DNA of 64,000 nt from Rhyzopertha dominica (GCA_025024175.1 QCXZ01000064.1:434001-498000); one strand, 5' to 3'; positions 35,740-48,990 are shown, counted from the first letter of the stretch. Made by a program: numbers and translations. The notes: generated by a model not told the origin, from the sequence alone.

Positions 35740-38700
35740 CATGCATTTTAATGTAAATGATAGTTACAATGGTATGCACCAGCGAAATATCTAAATTAGT
35801 ATGTAAGGTCCACACAAGCGAATGCTATAAGGCTCTACATTTTGTGATTTATAAATATTGGCGTAACAAGCAGTACTTTTGTTTAATTAAAATGAAGAGA
35901 AAAATTAAAATAATAGTACGACATTGTGCTTTAACTTGGCAGTGCTGTTTGGTCTAGTTTCATAAACTGTAGATTTTCAACGAAAATTGACATTTTAAGC
36001 TAGTAGAGAGGAGAAAACGAAAATTTTTACGAGCAGGGTTCGAATTCGTAAATAAAAATTTCAGACATGCGTTTTTATGGTTCCACCCTAGTAGATAGGT
36101 GCACATATTTGCTTTACCTGCTATTTGAGGAACTGATATTTAATACATAGTTTGTAGTAACAGTACTGTATAGTGTATACCAACTACTCAAATCATTTCA
36201 TTGTCATGATTGCAAAACGCTTCCAGCACAATACTGCAATTCACAACAGTCGTTATCGACTTTAATATTGAATATGATGACATAATCATTGCTAGCAATA
36301 TTTATTATGGCTAGGTCTACCGGACCGGAGGCAGCGCGAAACATTCCACGGAAATCCGCTAATTAGCAAATTGTTACGCAATGAAACAATAAATGTACGC
36401 TTAGTGGTAATGGAAGGGAAAACAATGAAACGGTGTTTCCTAGACTATAGCTCATTTAGCAAATGTTTCAACAGCAACGAAATAGTTAACAGCCGTAAAC
36501 GCCAAATGCAAGTGAGCGTATAAAAGTAATAATGCAATGGGTCAGGGTCGGACCCACAGTCGTGTAAGTATAATGTTGCTGCATTCTCTTCTTAGGTGGT
36601 ACCCAGTATTTGAGCGATAGCAGCGTTGGTATTATGGTAAAATACGCCTACAGTTCATCGGGTAATAGCAATACTTCTCATGAACCTTCAATTAAAAAAC
36701 TATGCAGCAGCTGTAATAAGTTCATGTAGAAAAGAAAAGCAAATCCAAGACATTATTGGTACAGGGGTAAGTTTTAGAGATAGTGGTGTACCAAGTGTGG
36801 AAAACCCTAATTCTTTCCCTGCCTGAGCATTATCCTAACGTCATGAGACGTAGGACTTTGGAGCAAACAGATACCTAGAATGGAAGGGTTGTATTCAGGT
36901 AGTTTTCCCTTACTTAAGCTAGCACATACAATGAGTTACTTGTATCTAATAGTTTTTAGACTTTTAAATACTAAATCGTGATGTGTAGATTAAAATTACG
37001 GGATATATCTCAGAAGATAGGGGTAGAAATCTCCCTAAACTTCGAGTAACTGTTAAAGACATTTGAAAAAATATAACCATTCCATTGTATCATGAAAAAT
37101 AAACGGGAAACAGAGTTAAATCAACCCTTAAAGGACCTTTCTGCTGCTCTGGTGGCTGGTTCAGTCAGTCAGGTTTAAAAAACGAAGTCAGTGCAAATAT
37201 AATATATATTTTCATATTTTTGCTTTCATCTAGCCCCATGGTGATCCTATTTGGAAATTAACGTTTTTAAAGGCAAATTTTTATCTAGCCCCAGCACAGG
37301 GCTACTTAAAAATAACGAAAAATTATTTTTGTGGACTAGTGAGACCATTTTTTTTCCTATTTCCGCAAGAACTTCCTCAGATGCCAAAGTTTTCTGTTCT
37401 TCTGCTGAAGAAGAAAGTTTTAAAAGATCTTTATCGAGTAGTCCTGTTTTATGGTGAATAAAGAATTATGTTTTTGAAAAATTAAACTACACTTTAGAAG
37501 ACCAAAAAGCAAAAAATCAGTTTCCAAATACTTATGTGTGCAACCGTAATTGAATTAAAAATATTTCATGAACGAATAGATAATACACTGTTGTAAATGT
37601 ATTACATAACAAAATGTGGCAAGTAGACTGTGTGCATGCTGATTTCATTGCTACTTCAATTAACACGAACAGACTAGAGATTCGGCTCTGCTTTAAAACG
37701 AGCTTTAATAGGACAAAAGAAAGGAAAAGCCGACAAAGAAGAAATCTACATGCGGTTGAAGTACAACAGCGTGTAATTTTTGAGTAATAATACGCAGCAC
37801 TTTCTAGTGCTGATTTAATCTAACTGCGCAAGACAAATTCGAGTTTTTACATTTTTATTAACGAGATAAACACGACAAAATCAGCTGGGGCTGTTATTAT
37901 AGCTTAGGTGCAATAACACCTACAAGGAGCGAAAATGTCATTGAGAGAGCATGAGACGGCGTGTGGCCAGTCGTACCACGCATCAACTGGTACAAAACGT
38001 GTGTAAAATATATTACCCGGAATTGATAGACAAAAACCAAGCCACGGGCAGACACAGAAAGTGCCCACAAGATAGATATACCATTAACAACCTTGAGAAT
38101 CAATGACGACCGCGTTGGTTAACAACAAAAAGCATTTTATAACGCAAAAAATGTTAACTTTTAATCAGTAAACACCAGGAACGCACTAGAAAGACATAGG
38201 ATGGCGTTTAAAAATTTTGAAATTTGCTATCCTTTCTAGAACGGCGTGCGACTAGAAAGTTGCAAGCCTTTTCCTTTTATGCGACAGCACAGTTAAACGC
38301 AAACAATTAAGTGAAAACCAAAAGTATTAACAGTAAATCTAGCCCACAGGAAGTCACCTGCGTTCTTCTTTAGGTGTGTGTCGCCAATCCAAAAGACATC
38401 GACTCCTTTGCTTTTGTAAGCGCCGCCAAAAATGTAGGTACTTACTCTTATTATTCTCGATGGTCGTTGTGGATGATGCGGTGAGCAGTTGTTTTAAAGA
38501 ATTAACAGTGCGAAACACGAAGCGAACTAAATTACCGGAGCAAAATTAGCAGCCGCCTGCCACGGGCAAGGCGCAAAAACCAACTAAAAACACCCACCTC
38601 TACGGCAACAGGTTTCCAAAGGTGCTGCCGCCCGCGGTCACAAAGACAACATGGACACCTGTTGCTGTGGGATCTAGGTAGGGGAATTACAGCATCAGGA

Positions 38701-40158
38701 GTCGCAAGGAAACTATTGAGTTGAGTTTGTAGTTCTCACCGACGGCAACAGAATGCTCTTCCTGGATTTTTGTGTACAAACGTACGAGGAGAAGTTAAAA
38801 AATCTCCGGCCTAGTCAAGAAAACCAAAAAGTATCGGGTAGCCCCCGTCGAGTTCAATGCACTTGATCGACTTTGTTCAAATATCCAAAAAGGCGGGCTC
38901 GCGATAACACTTAAAAAAACCTTTCAAAATAAACAAAAATGGTACTCTTTTCTCATATGTCTAAAGTGTACTGCATGCTCAGAAAATGAGAACAAATATG
39001 TGTGTGTAATCTTTAAGACAGTGAGGTAAGATTATCGAATATCCGTCTGTGTAAAAAGTTACAATCTTTAAATTGAAGTCACTTATGTACCCTACAAACA
39101 TGCTGAGTTTAATAATAAATTTCGAAATAGTTTCTCAAAAAAATAAAACAAAAGTTGTTGGCTTTATGACACATTGATATCCTGTATCTAGATCAAGCAT
39201 TTATGGGGCTATATTTGTATGAAAAAATCTTATTTTTAGTCATACACTTCACGGTTGAATTGTTAAACTTTGCATGACTATTTGTGGCAGGGTGAAACAA
39301 ATTCTTTTCTTTGCTAATTGGAGTCAATTTTCTTGAATTTTGTCTTTTAGGTTATCAAGTAGGGTAGTTCTGTTAAACCATATAGTCTGTTGCATCTTAG
39401 ATGACCCAGTATAGCAAAAATCAAAATGAAGAAAAAGAAATGGGAATACATTTGGAAAGAAGAAGAATTGGATATAAACACAAAAACTTTATAAACGCTT
39501 TATTTTTGATAAAAGTATGTTGTAGTATTTTAACATAAAAAACAAAGTCTCAAAACAAAACTGGAACACTAAAGTAACTAGTCTGTACAATTCAAGACAC
39601 TTTTAAAACATTTTTTTAACAAACGCATCAAAACAAATCGGTTCTTGTAACAATTTTAATATTCTACATATTATCTAGTATTGCTTAGTATTGCAACGTT
39701 TAATTCACATAATTTCTTAAGAAACACACATTTAAAAGCTGTCCTCTTCTTTGAAGAAAAAATAACTTTATCTACTAAAGCTGAAATGTAGCTACCTATT
39801 TATAAAGGATTTACATATAGTTATATATTGATTTCTTCTAATTTGTACTGCAGTAGCAAATAAATAAATAAATTTGACTAGACATTAAAAAAATCTCACT
39901 AACACAACTCAATTCCTGTTGTAAAGGAATATACAATTTGGTAATACCATTGGGACAGATAAAAGTTATAAAAAACGTTTTTTAAAAATCTGTTCTTACA
40001 CAGATTAGTTTTATACAAGAAGAATACATCAATAAAATAATCAGTCTAGATTTTTTTAAAAACTGCCTTTCGCAGCTGTAATAAATAATTCTGCTGTGAT
40101 GATTCCAATTTCCCATTAACCCCATAACACGATAAAACACATTGCGTGGCAGGAAATC
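35740..40158. other. Gene-poor stretch 3' of SH3BP5
   Basis: No coding gene recognised. A GC-richer patch at about 38500-38720 has no open frame with a known domain. The 3' UTR of SH3BP5 probably occupies part of 39500-40158: a minus-strand AATAAA lies near 39500. Confidence 0.45.
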
Positions 40159-43056
40159 TTACTTTGCACTTTGGTTTGAGCTAGTTGGATCACATGGTAG
40201 ATTGACAACTTCGGCAATGGGTGTCCCCAATACTTGTTCACAAATCTCTGCTTTGTCCAACATTAAGAGGTGTATTTGATCTTCGGTGAGCATATCCACG
40301 CTAGAAAAGGTGTATTTTCATTTAGACACTGAGCTAAAGAGTCTAGTAACTATTATTTAGTAACTTGTTAGTAATCACACAACTGTCACAACTTAATTCA
40401 AATTTGTGGTCCACTACAAATAATATTCAGGTGTATTTGTTAGTTACACACGCATACAAAGTCTTACCAATGCAGATCGTATTTAATTAAGAAGAGTGAG
40501 AAATATCCAAAAAACTGTACAGACAAATACATTTGGTAACAATGGACGGACATGCATAGTATACAATCTGATGAATTTAAAATGCAGTGTACGTACCTTG
40601 AAAGACTTTCGGTATCAGAACTATCCTCCTCGGCATTAAGATATGTCATAGTTTTCTCGAGTGGACTCGGTATCTTTCTAGTTTTCACCTTTTCATCGCC
40701 TACATCTGGCCTGTTTGGTTCGCTACTTCTCCTGTCAGACAAGGAGCTTATATTGAGCATCATCATACCATGAGAAAAAATTTCTTTGACCTTCTCCCCT
40801 GTTGGTCCCAAAATATTATCGAGACTTTGCCTTCTACCTACAAAAGTAAAAAGCTAACATTAATTTACAGCTTATTTTATTACTGGGATGAAATGTAATT
40901 AAGTAGGTAGGTTTCTCTACATCAAGATACTAGCACTTACCAGAATTCAAGCAATTGGTGTCTGATTTTGCTGAAGACCTAGATATCCAGTTAGAAATTG
41001 TCGATTCCAGCTTGGCCTTCCCCTTAATTGAGCTGTACTCGTTCTCTATCAACGGATTTGGTAAAGTCTTCTGTTTGAGCAGCCTTGGTTTCATATCACT
41101 CTTTTTCACTTCTTCTTCAGGACTGGAAACATCCAAGTTAATGTCCGTCCATTCGCTTGAATGGCTCTGTACGATTCTATCTTCAAACTGTGGAGTAATA
41201 GTAGCCAGAGATTTATAACCATCAACATCTTCTTGTTTTGAGATAATCGGACTGGCTAGACTACCCAGTTTTTGTGGAAGACTTTTATAATCACTCTCTA
41301 CATCCAGATCACCATCTGCGAAGGATTCGTTTGATTCTACACTCGCCTGTTGTAGAGTAGATGCCAGCTGTGATGTTCTGCTTCTTGTTTGATGGATTTC
41401 ATCGGAGATTTTTTCCAAGTTCCGAAGGGCGTCGGCGTAGGTTAACTTGGCATTGACTACTTGGGATTCTAAACTTTGGACTTTTAATTTTTGATTCTCT
41501 AACAACTGGTTGAAGTGCGCTTTCATTTCATAGTAAGGCCTACAATTAAATTGGAGGTAGATGCAATCTCCTTTGCAGTATATACCTACTTAATATAATA
41601 TTATTATCCTATGTGAAATGAGATGCAAAGCATACAAAATATCATACATGAAGAAAAATGCCATACATAAATATTTTTCTACATCCAACTTCATATTTTT
41701 AAAATAAAATCAAAAAACCAAAGAAAATCTACCACTATTTTGACCTACAAGTGTTCTTTTTTTTAAAGAAGCAAAATCAAATCCAATCATATGCATAGAA
41801 TTAAGCCTACTTCAACTATACTAAATCTTCATGAGATCATATAAAACGAAATTGGAAATCCAACATTTTTTGGAGCATTTGCTGTACATGAAATACCCCA
41901 GCTGGTAAAATTTCTTACATTTTGATTTGTTGTGCATATAAGCTTGCCTCTATAACAGCTGTCTGAACTAGAGATACCATTTTTATTTCAGTGTGCTGAA
42001 ATGTCAAATTCTCTAACTTAAAGGAATAAGATAATATTTCAATTAAAAAAAATAGGCCATTTTTGAATATATAGAAAACGTTTAGCTGAAATTCTTCATT
42101 AGTGGAATATATCTACCGTAGAAACAAAATGCCATAAAAATTATCTGTGATTAAAGCAGAAAAAACATACAATACAATAATAAATTGTGAAATTATCAAA
42201 TTTTTATTATTGATGCCTGTAAACACACATCAAACAAACAAAAATTAAAAGTGTTACTTACAAGAGTGCCAATTCGTGTTGGTAAGCAATGCTACTCATT
42301 TGCATGAGGGAGCGCCGTACGGATAAACTAAACACAGCAAAAATTCAAAACTCAAAATAAACAACTGTGTAAACGAAAGCGATTAGTCTTCTCTTCTAAC
42401 CTGCTTTTTGATATTGCTCGCTTTAAATCCTTCTGTAAGGCTTTCACTTTACTACTGGCTACTTCGTGCTTCAGACACGCAGTTTTGTGCTCAGTATCGG
42501 CTACAGTTCTGTCCCTTTCGGCGTCATTGACCCTTTGCGTTGCATGGTTCAGCATTTCCTGCCACGCAGGATCTGAAATATTGAAAATTAACAACTTAGG
42601 AATTGAACCCAGGACCTCCTGATTACTAGTCAAATGTGCTAACCAAATTATTCACAAGAATAGAAGATATATATATATATAGAAAAATAGAAGTATACCT
42701 AATGTCCTTCCTCCTAAACCTTGCTCGGCCAAATACACCATCTCCCTGGCAGCGCTGTGAGCGCTGTTGGCTCTCTCGTACTTCATAGCGGCTGCCTGTG
42801 TCGCCTTGAGTGCCTCGTTCGCACAGAACCTCGCTTCATAGTATGGTTTCGCTCTTTCGATGCACATCCCCAATTTCAAGCGTAACTGGTCAACCCTGGC
42901 TGTGCTATCGCATAACAGCTGCCTGAACGATGCCCTTGCTTCGTCCAGATCCACTTCTAACTTGTTTATTTCGTCTGTGGCACTGTTCAAGCGTTCCAGT
43001 TCAATGTGGACCCTGGGATCGACTGTGTCTGCATTGTCTGACCCATTCTCGTACAT
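40159..43056 (-). CDS. SH3 domain-binding protein 5 homologue (SH3BP5/parcas)
   Basis: Coiled-coil protein. Vertebrate SH3BP5 binds Btk and JNK and acts as a Rab11 exchange factor; the fly homologue is parcas. Exons: 43056-42699, 42572-42401, 41539-40941, 40837-40597 and 40300-40159. Donors and acceptors are GT-AG (GTATAC, GTTAGA, GTAAGT, GTACGT) and the phases join, giving 503 aa. Visible blocks are VHIELERLNSATDEINKLE, the ERAKPYYEARF segment, NSAHSAAREMVYLAEQG, DPAWQEMLNHAT, KALQKDLKRAISKSR and YADALRNLEKISDEIH, all typical of the family's N-terminal coiled coil. The C-terminal half is Ser-rich and hydrophilic. A possible cassette exon lies at 42327-42262. I chose the ATG at 43056 because the frame upstream offers only a GTG. 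The first intron (126 bp) contains a tRNA-like relic. Confidence 0.94.
42262..42327 (-). other. Candidate in-frame cassette exon of SH3BP5
   Basis: 66 nt between an AG (GTGTTTAG) and a good donor (GTAAGTAAC), open throughout, entering and leaving in phase 2. It would insert 22 residues including LSVRRSLMQMSSIAYQHEL between SKSR and PYYEMK. Skipping it also keeps the frame and gives the standard family sequence. Confidence 0.6.
42595..42655 (-). repeat. tRNA-Thr-like relic (tRNA pseudogene or SINE head)
   Basis: Minus strand: D-arm/A-box TGGTTAGCACATTTG, an anticodon arm with loop CTAGTAA (anticodon AGT, Thr), a T-arm with loop TTCAATT and the B-box-like GGGTTCAATTCC. No intact acceptor stem is seen, so it is not a working tRNA gene. 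It takes up half of the 126-bp first intron of SH3BP5 and ends 22 bp before the acceptor edge. Confidence 0.55.
42668..42681. repeat. (TA)n microsatellite
   Basis: A run of AT dinucleotides in the first intron of SH3BP5, next to the donor end. Confidence 0.7.
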
Positions 43057-45234
43057 TATACACGATACAAACACCTTAAAAAACGATGAATTGTTTAATT
43101 TGTATTCGTTAATTAATGCAGTTATTTACAAAAATTAAATTATGTGACTTTAATAACCTACCTCCTCCTATCATCGAATTGACAACCACTGACAATCATA
43201 TGGGTTTGACATAACCTTAAATGTCTTTACTGCTGCCACATGTCACCTGTCACTGTATTACATTGCTGGGTTGCCATATCTACGAGACCATTCCGTTTAG
43301 ATTTGAACTATTTTAAAATTGAAAAAAGTCAAAACTGTTCAAGTAATCTCGAGGTGAATGTTATAGATTTACAGTTTTACTTGTAAATTACACCAGTATT
43401 GAAAATGGGGATGCAAATAAATTGAACTTCAATTTTTATAGTATTCATTACAACAATACAATTATATGCCATAATTTAGTAAATGTATAATGAAAACTGA
43501 AAACATTTGTAACATTTTATCTTGTAACAATACATTAGAATATATAGAAAAGAGATACCCTCTATATATTGAATTTTGCGTAAGGGCTTAAGCTAGATAG
43601 AGCAATATAAATTGAATAAGCAGTGTCGTTAAGTAATTAATTACAATTACTTGAAAAAGTCATCGAATTACTTTCGCTGTAATAGAAGCAGTAACTAATT
43701 ACTTGCACTACAACTGTAACTGATTTGTGATTGAATTTTATTGCAATTACAATTATATTTTCAGAATTGCTTTGGACAGAACCATTTTTAACATTTTCAA
43801 TATGTGGAACTCCGTTAAAATGTGTCTTTTGGACAAAAAAGAACCACTGTTGGGTAGCTAACAAAGCTGACTATGGCGTCATATTTGAGATTAGATGACA
43901 ACTGGGGAAGCCAGGGCCGTATTTATCGAAGACCGTATTCTTTGTGCGCGAAAATAAATCGTAAGAGAATAATGCATCCAGATATGACGATGGGGTCATC
44001 GACAGACCGATTCAAATTTTTTTTTGACTGTGAAGAAGAATAAATAAATCTTAACATTAAATACTGCATTTCTGAAATGGCTTAATATTTCAACATAACT
44101 TGTTAACTGTTAATTCTCGCATTGTAGACATTATTTTATTATTATAGATCAATGAATAGAAAAAGAGATGTGGGAATTATGGGAGGATATTTTCGAGGAA
44201 GGAACTATCTCTGCTAAATGAGGAGGATTCCATAAACCAGCTCACGAAAGATATTATCTGTATGTTTTTAATATTTTCAAAATATTTGATACAAGGAAGT
44301 GTTTTGGGGTGAAACATTGAAACCTGCTTTCATCTTCATCGTGAAATGTAGCTGGCATTAACAATCGCATACTTCAGTATTCAGTGTAAATAATGATAAT
44401 GATATGCAAGATGCAATCTGGCTGCAACGGTNGGCNAAGTAAATTCCGTCATTTCANTAACAAAGAAAGTTCGACTGTACGCTATTGCCTACACCACGGA
44501 GTAAGCCAGCAGCAGAAGAAAGTACGTGAAAGTGTGTCCTAGAACTTGTGCTGGTTGTCGTGGACGGGCGATTATATTACGATGTTATTGTCAAGGCCAA
44601 ATGTTTCAGGCTGTCAACCCGTTTTTGTCACCTACAGCTTTTTTTGTCGGCATTTTCTAGACTACATCAGACGTTTACGTGTGCGCAAGTTTCTAACCAG
44701 TTCAGTGCTCACAACGTGCATGTTTCTATCACTATGAATGCTTATAATCAAAACCAAAGAGGTAGACTACGTGTACATAGAACTAACATGCAAGGAAAAC
44801 ATCAACAAACATGCCCTAGAACCCTAAGTAACAAACCCCCAAATATGTATCTTTAGAATTCCTACAAATGTAGCTATTTTGTTGTTTTCCAACGATTTAA
44901 GACCATTTGACAGAAAAGCCCTGGTAATAGTGTAATAATAATATAATCTTAGAACTATTTTGTAGTCTCGGGAGTACACTTAGATTACTATTACATGCCC
45001 CCGTTCCAAGCAATGTCCGCGTAACTGATCATGCTGGTGAAAATAAAATAAAAATATTCATAAGATTGTTTGTGGGCTTCCTCTTTCCCAATTTAGAAAA
45101 ACAAAAGTTAAACATTTAGTTTCGTTTATAATGCTTTCAATGTTTCAATATGTTTATCCCACTTTATTTTGTAATCCATAACAATCGCCAGATACCAAAG
45201 ATCATATAACGTTCAAAGATAATTTATTAACAAC
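43057..45234. other. Upstream flank of SH3BP5, no gene seen
   Basis: The SH3BP5 promoter should lie in the first few hundred bases. Overlapping frames at 44546-44856 encode no recognised domain. Three N bases occur between 44430 and 44460. Confidence 0.45.
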
Positions 45235-45470
45235 TGAGTCCGCCTGTAGACCATTCGTTTACATAAAGAATGAAAAGTAAATGTTCCAAAATCGTTCCCT
45301 GCGGTACTCCTATTACTATAATACCATCGTCAGTCTTTTGGCTGTTGACCCTCTGTTGTCCATCAGACAGATAGCTAATAAGCACGATTATAAAGTTTAT
45401 CTAACGTGATCAACTATGGCAAAGGTTTTGGCTAAGTCCAAAAAAGCTATAATTAATTCTTCCAATTAAT
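45235..45470 (-). pseudogene. Non-LTR reverse transcriptase relic
   Basis: The minus strand reads AFLDLAKTFAIVDH, matching the first catalytic Asp block (FLDLxKAFDTVDH), then ISYLSDGQQRVN and GVPQGTILEHLLFILYVNEW in another frame, matching the GVPQGxxLGPLLFxxYxNDL block. Frameshifts separate the pieces and the YADD box is not seen. It is a short, dead fragment. Confidence 0.6.
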
Positions 45471-47100
45471 TAGTCTTTTTTACGTGATATTCAAGATGCT
45501 ATTGAGGCATGTGGAAAATTTTACGAAATCCGTTACAGTACCTTTGAGCGAAGTACACCCAAAATGAATTCTGTACCAAAGCGCAAGTTTAGATTATAAT
45601 TATACCTATACCCTTATTTAGATAGTATGTACATAGGCATAATTTTTTTGCTTTTACATTTATGTTATCACTCCACCATATTATTCTTTTTATTTCTTCA
45701 TTATTGGTAGGTTTTATGGATATGTGCTGTCAGATTTTGGCAGAGTTGGTCTAGCATTAGTAAGCAGATTAAGCTGGCTCAATTTTATATCTACCAATTT
45801 AACAAAAATGAGTATTAATAAAATATGCAGTTTCTTAGGTTCTTTAAATTTAATTTTACTATAATCAAGAATTGAATCTGTATTTATATTCGTATTTTTG
45901 ACCAATTTTTTATTAATTTAGGTAGTTACATAATATAACTGTCCAGCACGAAATTTATTTGGCATCTTTAACGATTATTTTATCCAAAATCTTTGTATTC
46001 CTTTTTAGTGTTTCATTATCTGGATCAGTAAAAAGAAATACCTAAATAGAGCCTTTTTAGAAGGGTGTTAATTCCGCCTCCAGTTTGAAATTGCCGATTG
46101 GAAACCAGAAGGAAAGTTTGGCTTTATTCTTAACGCAGGTTATTGAATGCAAAAGTAGCTGTGATCATATGAGTAAATTAACGAATAGAAACGAGCGTAT
46201 AGCGAGGAAAGTTTTGCTTTAAAACTTATTCTCTCTCATTAGCAAAACACGTACGTACGGGAAAGTTTGAAAATATCGCTGCGTACCTCCTGAATAGAAC
46301 CATTAATTAAATTAAATCTGACAAACTTTCGATCGTTCTGATTTTGTAATTCTTCGGTTCCATTGTGGGTTTGTAATAAAAGCCCGCTGCCATTGAAGAT
46401 ATTTTTAAATTATGGAAGTTTGGCGTTTTTGGCAGCTGCCCCCCCCTGGACCTGGACTACCAACTCTGGGCCCTTTCCACCTTCCACACATTTAGCTGAT
46501 TAATTAAGTACGTATTTACGAAATTATTAATGAAGTAAAATTTATAGATAAGCGTATTTCATAATTTTCATGCAGAACTCATATTTGACCTATGAAAATG
46601 ACATTCAATAATTCATAATGTGTACAAAATCGTCGTCGAACATTGAGATGTAATACGCTATCATTTTAGTGATGTGTTGCGGTGTCTGGTTATTATCTCG
46701 CATTTATATAATCGACCCATCACCACTATTTCCGATTTATGCTCTGGTCATTATTTTAGCCAAAGCGCAAAAAGAAGTATTCAAATTTGATCTATTTAAA
46801 ATATCAGATCAATGCGATCACGGTTTTTAATCCAAAATTTGCTNATATCCAAGTTCAACGGAGTATTATCGATGTGCTCATATTCAGTTTCAGATGACGA
46901 TATTAGGCCCTTTAAGCACATAAAATATGCATTTATGATTAACGTTAAAAACATAAATTACTATTATGTCACATACAAACTGCCGCAGAAGTAATAATAT
47001 AACTTACATTGCCATCATAAGATTAATTGAACTTAAGAAATACCTACATTTATTGTCTTGCAGTTACAATAAAAGTTGTCCTTACTTAAGCCTAAAAAAC
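45471..47100. other. Intergenic, nothing recognised
   Basis: No domain-bearing open frame. A run of eight C residues near 46440 interrupts AT-rich sequence. One N lies at about 46844. Confidence 0.45.
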
Positions 47101-48990
47101 CTTGTTAAAAAATAATTGTTACACCTAAGCAAAATGCCAAAAATACTTAAAATTTTCTTTCGACATTACTTGATATTGCAACTCGACAGTTTATACTGAA
47201 TTGGCTAAATAATTATCTACTTTGTGTTTCCAATTTTTTGTTTCAACTTTTTGGCTACTTCTTTGGCACGACCATCCTTTTTATAAATCGCGTGAAATTT
47301 TAAAGTGAGAGTCCAAGTGATAATGGTTTATTCAACTGCCGAAAGGGTAGAAATAATTTTTATTTACGGTGCTGAGCATAGCTGTGCTCGTGCGTCAGCA
47401 AGGGTGTTTAACGAACGGCACCCCGATAAAAATGTTGACGCTAGGTACATTCTCGATCTCGTGCAGAAATTTCAAGACACTGTATCTGTAGTAAACAAAA
47501 AAAGGGCAGGGAATAGAGTCGTTGATGAAATGGCCCAACTTGAAGTACTTGGTCATTTTGCAAGGGATCCAACTAGCTCTTTGCGTAACATTTCTACAGC
47601 CACTGGACTTTCTTATTCATCTGTAAGGAAAGTTACAAAACTGCACAAATTCCATCCCCATAAGATGAAAACTCTCCAGGAACTCGGCGAAGATGACTTC
47701 GATAGAAGACTGCAATTTTGCGAAATTATGACAGAAAAGATTATAGTAAATCCAAATCTAATAAAAAATATCTGCTTTAGTGATGAATGCACATTTTTTT
47801 TGAACGGCTCTGTAAATAAACATAACGTCAGGTACTGGAGTGACGAAAATCCTTATATTTTTCGAGAAGGTCATACACAAGTTCCTCAGAAGCTGAACGT
47901 CTGGGCTGGAATACTTGGCAATGCAATTGTAGGTCCAATTTTCATTGATGGGACGCTAAATGGGGGAATGTATTTAGAATTACTTGATAACGTTATTGAT
48001 CCTTTAATCACAGAGCAATTAGAAAACCAACGTGACCCTGAAGGAAATCCAATGTTGGATGAATTCGAATTGTTTTATCAACATGATGGAGCCCCACCGC
48101 ATTACGCCATTAATGTGCGAAATTGGTTAAATCATAGATTTCCTCTTCACTGGATTGGTAGGCGTGGAACAATTGAATGGCCGCCACGATCACTCGATTT
48201 GACTGCTTTAGATTTCTTTCTATGGGGTCATTTAAAATCTGTGGTTTACAAAACACAACCTACTAGCCTGGACGATCTGCGAGAAAGAATTATTAACGAG
48301 TGCAGGAGGATTCCACCTGAAACTTTCCGAAAAGTGCAGCAGGAGTTCGAGAACCGTCTGTATTATTGTATGGAAAGAGGTGGTGCACATTTTGAGAATC
48401 TGTTGTAATGTTTGAATTTCTATGGTTTTGTTCACACTGTTTTTGGAGTTACAAATAAATAATTTTTCTTTTTCGTGGACATGGACTTTCTAAAAAATTA
48501 CACGATAAATACTTTAATGTTAATAATAATGTTAAAAGAAAATTTTCAGTATTCTGGGAGTTTTTTTAAGTGTCATATTTTTTACAAGTTCTTTGTTTAA
48601 ATTTTGGGTTCTCGTAAGGACAAATTTTATTTCCGCTCTGAAATAAAATACATTTTGTTGAAAAGAGTCCAAAATAATCAATTTAATAAGCAACCTGTTT
48701 CGTAGGCACTATTAATCTATTACCCCGTCAATAAGTTAAACGTGGTAAAACTAATTGCATGGCCAGACTCTTTGTGAAATAAGCTTTTAAATGATGTATC
48801 GTAAGATGGGTAGTTCCATTTAAAATTTTTAAAGGGGTGTCTACCCCGCTAAGAGGGTAAGCGCTATCCATTAAAAACTTATCTCAAAAGTTGTCCCCCT
48901 GCAAACAAAAGTTTACCTGTTTTTGCAAATTTTTAAATTTTTGCTATATTTAAAGTTATTTAAGGTGTGAAGTTTTCAAAAATCAACCTG
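47101..48990 (+). mobile_element. Mariner-type DD41D element, copy 2, lacks left TIR
   Basis: Closely similar to 10474-12355 from its first base to its right end, which reads AATCAACCTG followed by TA. Homology starts at CTTGTTAAAAAATAATTG (47101), so the copy has lost essentially the whole left inverted repeat and nothing more. Small differences include a 15-bp deletion near 47274 and a short insertion after the gene. Without a left end it should not be able to move by cut-and-paste. Confidence 0.88.
47323..48408 (+). CDS. DD41D mariner transposase, intact reading frame
   Basis: Transposase of the IS630-Tc1-mariner superfamily, 361 aa from the ATG at 47323 (an in-frame GTG 18 bp upstream is not used here). 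The N-terminal third is a DUF4817-type helix-turn-helix region: MVYSTAERVE, ARVFNERHP, then a second DNA-binding helix set ending in HKFHPHKMK. The catalytic Asps are D154 (FSDEC), D255 (QHDGAPPH) and D297 (TALDFFLWG). There are 41 residues between the last two, the DD41D spacing reported for the rosa-type mariner lineage. The frame has no stop. One change next to the third block, SLD where copy 1 has SPD, might affect activity. The element around it lacks its left end, so the gene is stranded. Confidence 0.88.
   Translation: MVYSTAERVEIIFIYGAEHSCARASARVFNERHPDKNVDARYILDLVQKFQDTVSVVNKKRAGNRVVDEMAQLEVLGHFARDPTSSLRNISTATGLSYSSVRKVTKLHKFHPHKMKTLQELGEDDFDRRLQFCEIMTEKIIVNPNLIKNICFSDECTFFLNGSVNKHNVRYWSDENPYIFREGHTQVPQKLNVWAGILGNAIVGPIFIDGTLNGGMYLELLDNVIDPLITEQLENQRDPEGNPMLDEFELFYQHDGAPPHYAINVRNWLNHRFPLHWIGRRGTIEWPPRSLDLTALDFFLWGHLKSVVYKTQPTSLDDLRERIINECRRIPPETFRKVQQEFENRLYYCMERGGAHFENLL

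Noticed and set aside
36030..36050. GGGTTCGAATTCG, another B-box-like string
   Set aside because: No other tRNA arm is present.
44546..44856. Overlapping plus-strand frames of 63 and 102 codons
   Set aside because: No recognisable domain, no splice structure, and ambiguous bases lie just upstream.
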